This document shows positions 25,122 to 36,746 of a stretch of 64,000 bases of DNA, one piece after another. Location of the stretch: contig JAJFZO010000028.1 in NCBI GenBank assembly GCA_021397835.1, positions 1,054,001 to 1,118,000 on the forward strand. Reading direction: 5' to 3'. How positions within the stretch are numbered: position 1 is the first letter of the stretch; every line of letters starts with the position of its first letter. Made by a program: the position numbers and the translations under genes. The stretch comes from Moringa oleifera. Taxonomy: Eukaryota; Streptophyta; Magnoliopsida; Brassicales; Moringaceae. Under the pieces are notes generated by a model. That model saw only the letters and a program-made list of their open reading frames with translations. It did not search any database and was not told the origin of the DNA.

Positions 25122-25395
25122 AGCAGTGGCGACTGCTGCTGCTTCTTGCAGCAGTGACGACTGCTGCTGCTGCAAGCTGCCGTGGCTACTGCTGCAAGAA
25201 GCAGCAGCAATGTTTGCTGCTGTTGCAAGCAGCCGTAGCTGTTGCCTCTTGCAGCAGCAACGACTGCTGCTGCTAGAAGCAGCCATGATTGCCGCTGCTA
25301 TTAGCAGCAGCAACGTTTGCTGCTGCTGCTAGAAGCAGCCATGACTGCCGCTACTGCAAGCAGCCGTGGCTGCTGCTAGAAGTAGGAGTAATGGT
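25122..25395. repeat. GC-rich CTG/CAG-type imperfect minisatellite
   Basis: Interspersed GCAGCAG, CTGCTGCTG and AAGCAGCCGTGGCTGC blocks related to the 24501-24610 minisatellite, in both orientations. All frames give Ala, Ser, Cys, Leu or Gln runs on both strands. This reflects the repeat and not protein-coding selection. Confidence 0.85.
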
Positions 25396-25467
25396 TGTTG
25401 CTGCTGTGGTTGCTGCTACAAGAGATGCAGCCGGATTAATGTATGCCAAAGTTGAAAGTCTGTGTAG

Positions 25468-25738
25468 GCCTTTAACGTAAGTCCTTCAAGAACTGGTGTT
25501 TTAACGTCAGTTCCTTGAGAACTGACATTAAAGGTTTAAGTGATACATCTTTTAACGTCAGTTTTTGAAGAAGTGACGTTAAATGTTTAAGTTATGGTTT
25601 TTTAACGTCAGTTTTCTTTAATTGACGTTAAAAACCTTGTTTTTAATGACAGTTTTAGAATAACTGTCATCAAAAGTATTAATAAACCTTTTAATGACAG
25701 TTTTTTAAATAACTATCATTAAATTAATGTCAGTTATT
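25468..25738. repeat. CACTA right subterminal hairpin repeats
   Basis: Facing pairs of TTTAACGTCAGTT and AACTGACGTTAAA in the inner part, and TTTTAATGACAGTT with AACTGTCATC in the outer part. Inner and outer copies differ systematically (ACGTCAG versus ATGACAG), so two generations of repeats may be present. Confidence 0.85.
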
Positions 25739-25744
25739 ATAATT

Positions 25745-25756
25745 TTTGTAGTAGTG
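25745..25756 (-). repeat. CACTA right terminal inverted repeat
   Basis: TTTGTAGTAGTG, the exact reverse complement of the left terminus, followed by the TCC target duplication. Confidence 0.95.
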
Positions 25757-28700
25757 TCCCATTATATCTTAAGCTTAATTTTTACTAGATCGAATAAAAT
25801 TTTATGCCTAACTAATTCTTTGGCACAGCAGAATCTTAGGTCTAATTAGATATTAGGCTTAATTAATTGTTAGGTTTAACTAATCATTATGCATAATTTA
25901 ATGTCAGGTTCAATCATTTATTACATTGATTTTATATATAGGCAGAAAATACTTTAACCCAATTATTTTGTAAACCTAATTATACATCAAGCTAAATTTT
26001 TATTAGACTCAAGTAAATGTTGGACCCAAATAATTATTAAACTTATCGAACTATTAGGTTCAATGAATTATTAGACCTAATTAATTTTTAGACTTGCTTA
26101 CAAAATAGGTTCAATTATTTTTGAAGCCTAGGTAATTCTAGTTCTAATTGATATATAAATATATATATATATATATATATGTATATGTATATATTAGCCC
26201 TAATTATTGGGCTCCTTTATAATTTGAAAAAAAGTTATATTTTTGACCTAATTATGTTCTTAGGCTCATAATTAAGTTATTGAAAAATAGGCCAAGTTAT
26301 AAATGAAAGGCCAACTTTTTGTTAGGCTGAATTAATTATTCGACTAAATTAATTCTTGGACTACAATTATTTGCCCAGCTCAATTAACTATGAAGCTTAA
26401 TTATATTTTTAAGTTCAATATTTTATTCAAACTAATTATATATTACATCATATTATTTATTAAACCGAGTTAATTTTTTAAATTCTAATTAAATCTTAAA
26501 ATTAATTAATTATTTGGACCAACGAGTTATGAGATCGAATTAATTGTTAAGCTTAACTACACTTTAGGCCTAACAAATTATTAGGCCCATTTAGTTCTTA
26601 CTCCCAATTATATATTGAATTCACTTTTTTATTAGGCTCAATTAGATGTTCAGTCTAATTAATTGCTAAACTCAATTATTGTTATACTCAATTATTTTTG
26701 CAGTTCGATTAATTTTTAGGACCCATTAATATAAGCTAGGTGAAATTTGCTCATAATTTGTACCTAAGTATATCTTAAGCTCATTTGTCCACATGCAGGT
26801 CTAGTTATTTGTTGTCTTATGTAGGTCCAATTATATCTTAAATTCAATCATATCTTAAGCCCAATTATGATTTGGAAACAATTATGCCATAAGCCCAATT
26901 ATGATTAAGGCCCAATCCATCCTAGGACAAATTATTTGTTGGGCTCATATATGTTAAGCCTAATTATACCTTAGCCCAATTAATTATGGAGCTTGATTTT
27001 TTGATTTCATCTATTTTATTTTATGTTGAATTATATGCTAATACTATTTAGTTTATTAAGTCCCTTTATATCTTAAACCTAATTTTTTATTAGATCGAAT
27101 AAAATCTTAGGCCTAACTAATTCTTAGGCACAACTCAATCTCAAGTCTAATTTAGATATTAGGCTTAACTAATTATTATGCTTAATTTAATCTCGGGTTT
27201 ATTTATGACGTCGATTTTATATACATGCAAAAAATACTTTAACCCCATTATTTTGTTAAACCCAATCATATATTAAGTTCAATTTTTGTTAGACTTAAGT
27301 AAATGTTAAACCCAAATAATTATTAAACTTATCAAACTGTTAGGTCCAATGAATTATTAGATCTAATTAATTTTTAAACTTACTTACATAATTGGTCCAA
27401 CTATTTTTGAAGCCCAAGTAATTCTAGATCTAAGTAAATATATATTAGGCTTAATTAATTATAGCCCTAATTATTAGTCACCTTTATAATTTGAAAAAAG
27501 TTATATCTTTGTGCCTTAGTTCAAGTATGTTCTTGGGCTCATAATTAAGCTATTGCAAAATAGGCCCAGCATACATGTAGAAAACCTTTTTGTTATACCA
27601 AATTAATTACTGGACTCAATTAATTCTTAGACCATAATTATTTATTAGGTTCAATTATCTATAAAGCTTAATTATATTTTAAGTTTAATATTTTATTCAA
27701 ATTAATTATACATTAAGGCCAATTGTTTATTAAATTCAATTATATATCTAGTTCAATTTTTTAAAAATCCAATTAAATGTTCGGTCTAATATATGAAGGC
27801 AACTTCTTATTATGCCTAATTAGATATTAGACCCAACAAATTTTAGGTGGAATTAAATCTTAAATCCAATAAATTACTAAACTCAATTAATGATTAGGCC
27901 AATTATTGTTATATCTAATTAACTATTAGATAGGTCAAATATTTTATTAGGTCTAATTACATATCAAGCCAAATATTTTATCACGCTCAATTATATATTA
28001 ACCTTAGTAAATTATTTGGTTCAATCAATTGTTAAGCTCTCAATTACACAATAGGCTCAATATTTATGACACATATTTCGTTCTTAGGACTAATTAGATA
28101 TTAAGCTTAATGTTTTATTACACTCAATTAAACACTAAGCCTAATGAATTATTTGGTATAATAAATTGTTAGGTCTAGTTAATTATTGGGCTCAATTAAA
28201 TATTAGATGCAATTATTTTTATGGCCAGTTAATTCTTATACCTAATTAATATGTTAGGCTAAATTTTTTCTCCCACTAAGTTTTTCTTTCTTTCATGCAC
28301 AATAGACCTATTATTATTAGTAGCCCTATTATTAATAGTAGGCCTAATTATCTATTGGGCCCAATTCTATAACACTTAATTATATCTAAATCCAATTACA
28401 ATTTAGGTCAAATTTTATCTTAAACCCAATTTATTCTTAAGCCCACTTTGTTGGGCTTATACATGCTAATTTTGATTAATTACTGGCCGTAATTATATCT
28501 TAAATCTAGTAAATTATTGGCTTTAATTAAATTTGAGATCAATTATTTTCATTCTTAGGTCCAATTATTTGTTAAAATCAATTATATATTGAACATAATT
28601 TTTTTTATTAAGCTCAATTCAATATTAGGCCTAACTATTCTCAGTACAATTATTATTAGGTCAAATTAATTGTTAGACTAAATCATTTGTTAAAGAGCTT

Positions 28701-31378
28701 ACTATTTATTAAGCCCATTTCATTACTGGATCTATTTTTATATTAAATTCAAATATTTACATAGAAAGCCAATTATTTTTTGTGCCCAATTAAGTAATAG
28801 GGCCAATTAACTTATGTTAGATCAAATTCATTTTTTACCCTAATTATTTGTTGGATTCATGTATAATAGGCCCAGTTAATAGTTAGACCTATTAAAGTTA
28901 AGTCCAATTATATCTTGGGCTAATGCACAGTAAGCCCAATTACGTATTAGTCAAATTATTTATTAAGTTCAATTATATATGACTCTAATTATATTTTTGT
29001 CCATTATATCATATGTACAATTATATATGAGGCTTATTATTATATATCCAGTTTTTTAGGTCCAATTATATCTTAGGTGATATTATTTATTTGATCGAGT
29101 TATACTTCAAATTATTTCGTGACATCACAGATGTTAGCCAAATTAATTTAGTCAAACTAATTGATAGACCGATTATACCTTTAGCTTGACTATTTCATTA
29201 GCCCAATTATATAGTAACTAAAATTTTTGTAAGGTCCAATTAGATCTTAGGCTCAAATAATTCTCAACCATAATTAATTATTATGTCTAATTAATTAATA
29301 GACTCAATTAATTATTGAACCACTATTTTGTTAACCGAATTTAATTCTTAGGCTCAATTATTGAGATTAATTATTCATTAGGTTAAATTTTATAGTAAAC
29401 ACATTTTTTTATTAGACCAAATCAAATGTTAAGCTTAGTTAATTATTAGGTTCAATAAATTGGTAAGTTCAATTAATTTTTAACCTCAACTAGATTAAAT
29501 ATTAGATTTAATTAATTTTTATGTCTAATTAATAATTTTTAGGTCCAATTAATTATTATGCTTAGTTATATCATAAGTTCGATAGTATTTTGGGTTCAAT
29601 TATATCTTAGACTCAATGCATTCTTTGGTTTGATTATGTACCAGGTTCATACACCTTACACTTAATTATATCTTTGGCTCAATTAAATCTTGGACCAGTT
29701 AACTATATTTTAGGACCAATTATATATTAGTGTCACTTGCCTGATTGTAAATTAAGCTCAATTATTTATTTGACTTAAGTACATATTAAACCTAATTTTT
29801 AGTGAACTTTTAGGCCCAATTAATTTTTAACCATACTTAATCTTAAGCTTGATTAATTATTAAGATTAATTAATTGTTAGACTTATTTACATCTTAAGCT
29901 CAATTATATCTTAGACCTAGTTAATTATTGGGATCTAATATCTTTTAGGCCTAATTACTTATTAGACACAATTACATGTACAACTAAACTTTTAACCACA
30001 CCTAACTAATTCTTAAACTAAATTAAATCTCAGGCCCAATTAATTATTAAATCTAATTAAATGTTACAATAAATTATTTGCTAGATTCAATAAATTATTT
30101 AATATGCTTAATTATATGTTATGTTCACTATTTTATTTGGCATAATTATATATTAGACCTAATTAATTTATTAATCTGAATTATATATCAAACCTAATTT
30201 TTTATTAAATATAAAAAATGGTTTAACGAGTTGATAGACCTCATGAACTATTAGGTCAATTTAATTGTTAGTCTCATTAGGCTTAATTATTCATTAGATC
30301 CAATTAATTGTGGCGACCAATTAATAAATGTTATGTCTAATTAGTTTCATGCTCAATTACGTCTTAAGATAATTCGGGTATGATCATATCATAGGCTAAA
30401 TCCATTCATAAACTCAAATTTGTATTGGGTTCATGCATGCTACACCTAAATATATCTTAGGTTCTACTAAATTTTGAACCATTTATATTTTATACTTAAT
30501 TATTTTTTATTTCATTTTGTTATTGGACTCAATTATAAATTAAGTCTAACTATTTATTTCACGTAATTATATATTAAGCTCAATCTTTAAGTAGTTTCAA
30601 CTAAATCTTATGTCTAATTAATTTTTAATCACAATTAAATCATGAGTTAATAAATTATTAGACTCAACTAGTTGTTAGGTCTAATTAATTATTCGATCAT
30701 TAATTATTAAATTTAATTACATCTCAAACTCAATTATACTTTGGCTAAGTAGATTATAAGTTTAAATATATTTTAGACCTAGTTATATGTGAAGCACAAT
30801 ATTTTATTAGGTCATATTAGTTAATAAGTTTAACTAATTTTCAGGCAAAAGACTCTATTAGTTTTTAGGATATATTATTTGTTAAGTTGAATTATATGTT
30901 AAATCTAATATTTTATTTGATCTATTATATATTAAACTTAATTACATATTAAAGCTCAAATATATATTTAGCATAATTTTTTATTAAACTCAATTAAATT
31001 TCAATCTTAATTAACTATTTAGCCCAACAAATTGTTAAACCTAATTATTGTTAGGTTTATTTAGTTATTTTCCTGAACTACACATTAGAATTAATTATTT
31101 ATTAGGTCTATTTCATTCTTAAATTTAATTATATATTAAGCCTATTTTTTTATTAATCCTAATTAAATTTTAGGTCCAATTAATAATTTAGTAAAATTAA
31201 TTATTTGATTCAATTAATTGTTAAACTCAATATTTTTTAGGCTTAATTATTTTTATGGTCTAATTAATATATGTTTGGCTTAATTTTTTTCTTAGGCTGA
31301 AGCATTTCACAATTTCATGCATGATTTACCTAACTATATCTTAAGCATTATTATTTAGTTAGAGTTATATACATCAAT
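25757..31378 (-). repeat. 17-bp satellite, reverse orientation
   Basis: Reverse monomers continue after the CACTA, completing the interrupted higher-order unit and then further units to about 27.8 kb. Beyond that the monomers are more irregular. CATGCATG-type variant monomers occur near 28440 and 30425. No gene is seen. Confidence 0.85.
26150..26195. repeat. (TA)n microsatellite
   Basis: A run of alternating TA with two TATG interruptions. Sister higher-order units at 20690 and 20210 have only GATATATATTA at the same place, so this is a copy-specific expansion. Confidence 0.9.
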
Positions 31379-31612
31379 AGGATATACATTTTATTCATAG
31401 TTTCAAATTAAGATCTGTAAAAAAAAATTGAATGTATTAGAGACATATTTTTGTTAAAAAAAAAGGTTAGAGTAATTATACCATTAATGGTTTTGTGCAC
31501 AGACATAATGTGCACAAAACCATTAATATTAACAAAAATGTAAGTCTTAAATAAATGTAATTTTTTTTAGATCTTGATTTAAAATTGTAAGGAAAATATA
31601 TATTTTATTCAT
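31379..31612. mobile_element. Hairpin MITE-like element
   Basis: A non-satellite segment of about 230 bp folding into a long imperfect inverted repeat. TTAAGATCTGTAAAAAAAAA on the left matches the reverse complement of TTTTTTTTAGATCTTGATTT on the right. The centre is a perfect 19-bp hairpin (ATTAATGGTTTTGTGCACA at 31483-31501 against 31509-31527, 7-base loop). The exact ends and target duplication are not clear, so superfamily is open. Both flanks are reverse satellite. Confidence 0.6.
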
Positions 31613-34350
31613 GTAATTAACCTTATTTATTATTAAATAAAATTATATATTGGGCCAATTATATTAAGTTTAATAAAAATATGAATTCAATTATATTCGG
31701 TCCAATTTATTCCTTGGTCTAATTATTTATTAAGCTCATGCACACTAAGCCTAATTAATTAGTGATCCAATTATATCTTATATTATTAATTATTTGGCTA
31801 GTTACATTTTAGGCTCAATTATGTATTAATATCATTTTGTTCTTAGGTTCAATTATTTATTAGGATGAATTATATATTAAACCAAAATTTTTTATTAGAT
31901 CTAGTTAAATCTTGATCCAACTAATTCTTAAAAATAATTACGCCAAATTGATTTATTGGTCCAACTAATTCTTAAAAATAATTAAATCTTAGATCCAATT
32001 CATTATTATGCCAAATTAATTTATAGGTTCAATTAGTTAGTAGGCTCAATTACATCTTAAACTTCATTATTTATTAAGCTCAATTATATATTAAGCTTAA
32101 TTTTTATTAAACCTAATTAATTTTTAAGCTCCATTAATTATGTGGTCTATTTATTTGGTCCAATGAATCTTAAGGTTCAATTAATTGTTAGGCTGAGTTA
32201 CATAATAAGTTAAATTATTTATTAAACTCAAGCTCAATTTTTTATCAAGCTTAATTAATTATTATTCTTAATTAATTTTTTGGAGCAATGAATTGTCTAA
32301 TCCAATTGACTATTAAGCTCAATTACACAATAGGCCCAATTAGTATTACGGTACAATTAATTCTTAGGCTTATTAATATATGTTAGGCTATTTTGTTCCT
32401 AGGCTAAATTATTTCTTAATTTTGTGCATGACAGACCCAATTGTATCTCGAGCCTTATCTATTGATTATTAGCCCTAATTATCTATTGAGCGTCATTGTT
32501 TGTATGACGGATTTATACATAATGTCCAATTATAACTTAGGTCCAATCATATCATAAGCTTTGTTCTTTGGTCTAATTATTTATTGAGCTCATGCATGCT
32601 AAACTTAATTAATTATTGAGTCCAATTATACTCTCAAATCTAATTAATCATTGGGTTCAACCGTATTTTAGGCCAATTATACATTAAGCCCATTTTGTTC
32701 TTAGATCCAAAAATATGTTACACCTAACAATTTATTAGGATCAATTATATATTAAGCCACTAGTAGGCCTAACTAATTCTTATACACATTTAGTCGTTAG
32801 ACCATATTAATTATTAAATCAATTATATCTTATGCCTAATTATTTATTAGGCCCATTTTTATATTAAGTCCAAATATTTACATGGTCTAATTTTTTATTA
32901 AGCTCAATTAGATCTTATGCTTAGCTACTTATTAGAATCAATGAATTGTTAGACCCACTAAATTATTAGGTGCAAATGATTATTAAGTTTAATTACATAT
33001 TAGCGATAATTATTTTTGTACCCAATTAATTCATAGGGCCAATTAACCTATGTCAAGCCCAATTCATTCCTAAGCCTAATTACTTCTTGGACTCATGCAC
33101 GATAGGCCAAATTAATTATTAGACCTAATAAATGTTAGGTCCAATAAATTATTAAGTTCAGATGAATCTTGGGTTATGGCCCAGTTATTTATTAAGCCAA
33201 ATTATTTGTTACATCTAATTATATATGAGACCTAATTATACTATTTTTTCAATTTTAAAGCCTAATTAAATTGAGATCTAATTATATCTTAGGCTATATT
33301 ATTTAGTATGCCAAATTATGCATTGAATTATTTACTAAGCTCGCTCATATTTGCCTTATTAAATTTGCTCAAATTAATTAATTGACCCAATTACATCTTT
33401 AGTCCAACTATTATGCTCAATTTTTTATAAAGCGCAATTAGATCTAAGGCATAACTAATTTTCAAGTATAATTAACTTTAGGACCAGTTAACAATTAGGT
33501 ATAAGTAATTGTAAGGCTCAATCAAATTTGAGATCTAATTATTTATCAGGTTAATTTAATTCTTAAGTCTAACTAAATATTAAGGTCAATTATTTATTAG
33601 GTCAAATTTTACGTTAAGCCTAATTTTTCATTAGATCTCCTTAAATCTTAGGCCTAATTAATTAATAAGTCAAATAAATTGGCAGAGCCAATTAATTATT
33701 AATCTCAATTACATTTTATGCTCAATTATATATCAAGCTCATTTTGTTATTGATCTAATTATACATTAAGCTTAATTTTTTATTAGGATCTTTTACATAT
33801 TAAATCTAATTTTTTGTTAAGTTAGATTAAATCTTAAGTCTAACTAATTATTAGGCCTAATTAATTTTTTGATCAAATTAATTGTTAGATTTAATTAATT
33901 ATAAAACTCAATTTTATCTTAGGCTTAATTGTTTATTAAGCTCAATTGTATATTAAGTTTAATTTTTTATTCAGTTAATAAAATGCTAGGCTCAATTAAT
34001 TATTTTTCCTAATGAATTGTTAAGTCTCATCAATCCTTAAGCTCATTTACACATTAAGTTCAATTATTTATTAGGTTCATTTTGCTTTTCGGTCCAATTA
34101 TATATTCATCCCAATTTTTATGAGGCCTAATTAGTTTTTTATCACAATGAATTATTTGGTCCAATTAAGTATTAGGCTCAATTATTTATTAGACCCAATA
34201 ATTTTTATATCTTAATTAATTCTTATGTCCAATTAATAATGTTGGGCTTAATTTTTTTTGTAACTAAATTATTAGAAGTTTCATGTATAACAGGCCTAAT
34301 TATATCTTAGGTGATACTATTTACAATTAGGTTCGATTCTTTGTAAGAAC
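31613..34350 (-). repeat. 17-bp satellite, reverse orientation
   Basis: A clear 17-bp period, for example ten consecutive monomers at about 33590-33760. Its final part (about 34270-34350) matches 1770-1850 near the window start. It ends abruptly where retrotransposon pol sequence begins. Confidence 0.85.
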
Positions 34351-36746
34351 CAATGAATTTTTATGAAAGCAATTCGGAATAAGTTCCAAGCTGTTATCCC
34401 AGAGGAGACTCCACATGGTCTTCCACCTTTGATGGACATTCAATATCACATTGACCTTGTTCCAGGGGCTATTCTTCCAAATAAAGTAGCCTACCAAAGG
34501 AGTCTTAAAGAGTATGGAGAGCTTCAGAGGAAAGTTGATGAATTGGTGGAAAAAGGGAAGCATGAGTTCATGTGCCATTCCTACCTTATTGGTGCCAAAG
34601 AAGGATGGTTCTTGGAGCATGTGTGTGGATAGCCATGCTATCAACAAAATTGCAATTGATTATTAGTTACCAACTTCCAAGGTTAAATGATTTACTTGAT
34701 CAATTGTGTTGTGCATCTGTTTTCTCTAAAATTGATTTGAAAAGTGGTTACCATCAAATTAGAATGATGTTTAGAGATGAATGGAGGATAGCATTTAAAA
34801 TAAGAGATGATTTATATGATTGGTTAGTTATGCCATTTTGATTGTTTAATGCACCTAGTACTTTTATGCAATTTATGAATCACATACTTAAGCCACGCAT
34901 TGATTCTTTTGTGTGGTTTACATATTGTTGCACAGCAAAAATCAAGATGAGCACATGGATCATTTTACATAGCTTTATGCTAATTTGAGAAAGCGTGAAT
35001 TCTTTAACTCCTAGTATAGTGTTTCTATAGTATGTTGTTTCGAGAGAGGAACTATGATGGATCAAAGTAATATAGCCTCTATTCTTAATTAGCCAACACC
35101 TACTTTTATGCATGATGTTTGAAGTTTCCATGGGTTGACTTTTTTTTTTTCAGCTGATTCATCATGGGTTTCAGTTCCATCGTTGCTCCAATTACCAAGT
35201 GCTTGAAAGGTGACAAACTCACGCGAACTAATGAAGCTAATGATGCTTTCGAGTTATTGAAAAGGAAAGTGACAGAGGCTCTTATTTTGATTCTTCCTAA
35301 CTTTGACAAGGTATTTGACGTTGAATATGTTCCTCTAACGTTGGTATTGATGCTGTTTTAAGTCAAGAAGGAAAGATTATTGCCTTTTTTAGTGGGAAGC
35401 TTAATGATTGTTGAAGAAAGTGTTCTACTTATGACAAAGAGTTCTATGTGATTTATAAAGCCTTGTACCATTGAAGTCAATACCTTTTAGCAAAGCCTTT
35501 TATTCTTTATTTTAATCATGAAGCATTGAAGTTCATCAATTAGCAGCACAACTTAAAAAGAGACATGCAGGTTTGCTTGACTACTTGCAATCTTATAACT
35601 TTATCTTCAAGCTCAAATTTGGGCTCAAAATGTTGTTGCTAATGCATTGAGTTGGAAGCATTCTCTCTTATTAACCATGGAGGTTAAAGTGGTGGAATCC
35701 GATACTTTTAAGGATCTCTATGAGTATGATGTTGATTTTAGCTCCATATGGCAGTATTGCAAATCAAGTTCTAAACAAACAATTTTTTATCTTTGATGGC
35801 TTTCTTATTAAGGCTAATGCAATGTGTGTTCCATCTCGTTCTTCGAAACAAGTGGTTTTTGTAAAAGCTATGATGGTGTTTTTGAGAGGACACTTTGGCA
35901 GTTCAAACTAATTCCTATTGGTCAAAGATGTTTGAAGATGTGGACTAATTTGTAAAGTGATGCAAAATATATCATTTGCTTAAATGAAGGGCCAAAATTT
36001 TGGTTTGCACACTCCATTCTTGGTGCTTAATGCTCCGTGGGAGGATGTGTGTCTTGATTTAGTTATGGGACTATCAACAACATAGAGGAGCAAAGATTCT
36101 AAAGACATTGCTTCTGATCAAGATTCAAAATTCCTTAGCCATTTTTGGAGAATCTAATTAAGGAAGCTAGGTTCTTCACCAAATTTTAATAGCTTCCATC
36201 ATCCCCAAAATGATGGACAAACAAAAGCTTTGGGAACTTGCAAAGAAGTTATGTTGGCAAAATAATAATAATAATAAATTAAGTAATAGGATCTAATTCT
36301 TCCATAGATTGAGTTTGCCTACAACTGTTCCATGCATCATAATATAAGCATGAGTCAATTTGAAGTTATTTATGGTCTTATAGGTCCTTCGATTTGGTTC
36401 CTTATCCTACAACCAAGCAATTTAGTGGAGATGCTGATGAAATGGCAAAATAGATCAAGAAGTTGCATGAGAGTTTAAGAGCAGCCATTAAGAAGCAACA
36501 TCAGAAACACAAGTTTGCATTCATCAAAGAAAGGAGAGGTTTTGACAAGAAACATTTGGGAAGTTAAAATTGAAGGCTGATAGTCCATTCAAGATTCTAA
36601 AGAAGATTGGTGAAAATGCTTATGAGATTGAGTTACCAGGTGGTTAAGGAGTTTTCCAAACCTTCAATGTGGTTGGCTTAAGTCCATATCATGTGGAGAG
36701 GGGTGATTAAAGACTTGAGCACAAGTCTTTTTCATCTAAGGGAGAT
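34351..36746 (+). pseudogene. Ty3/gypsy retrotransposon pol pseudogene (RT, RNase H, integrase)
   Basis: Broken frames on the plus strand follow the order of gypsy pol. A pre-RT segment (IDLVPGA...LPNKVAYQ) is at 34363-34630. RT is at 34572-34970 in a shifted frame, with SVFSKIDLKSGYHQIRM and YDWLVMPF. The RT/RNase H connection is at 35164-35360 (FSSIVAPITKCLKGDKL, LPNFDKVFDVE), RNase H remnants follow at 35360-35650, and integrase with its C-terminal part lies at 35650-36715. The polymerase YxDD motif is destroyed by frameshift, the RNase H aspartate context is lost, and part of the integrase core (between the RGKDS-like and SDRDSKF-like regions) is deleted. Gag, protease, primer-binding site and 5' LTR are absent, so the copy is 5'-truncated. 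A purine tract (CTAAGGGAGAT) and the 3' LTR follow directly. It is non-functional. Confidence 0.92.

Larger units (their letters stand above)
22800..25756 (+). mobile_element. Non-autonomous CACTA transposon (Pack-CACTA), 2957 bp
   Basis: Terminal inverted repeats CACTACTACAAA at both ends and a 3-bp target duplication TCC (22797-22799 and 25757-25759) identify a CACTA (En/Spm) element. Each end carries clustered short subterminal repeats (TTTAATGACAGTT and its reverse complement), a hallmark of transposase binding regions in this superfamily. No transposase is seen, so movement would need an enzyme from elsewhere. The interior holds pieces of at least two recognisable plant genes (ribosomal protein L3, beta-amylase), an unidentified C-terminal exon on the minus strand, a 180-bp tandem repeat and GC-rich minisatellites. 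Its base composition is strikingly unlike the surrounding satellite. Related satellite units at 27046-27075 and 21560-21590 show the empty site. Confidence 0.93.
20721..27463 (-). repeat. Higher-order repeat of about 1.27 kb built from 17-mers
   Basis: Composite units start at 20721, 21946 and 26198, and the next begins at 27464. The spacings are 1225, 1292 (after removing the 2957-bp CACTA and its 3-bp target duplication) and 1266 bp. Aligned monomers between units are much more alike than neighbouring monomers within a unit. This indicates a later amplification of multi-monomer units. A weaker relative lies near 43930-45400. Confidence 0.75.

Noticed and set aside
24345..25480. Several open frames rich in Ala, Ser, Cys, Leu and Gln on both strands
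   Set aside because: They come from CTG/CAG-type minisatellite, which is open in many frames on both strands. Only the L3 and beta-amylase stretches inside show real protein similarity.
34572..34841. Functional reverse transcriptase
   Set aside because: The conserved KIDLKSGYHQIRM region is present, but stops and frameshifts break pol and the YxDD catalytic motif is lost. The ORF is a remnant.
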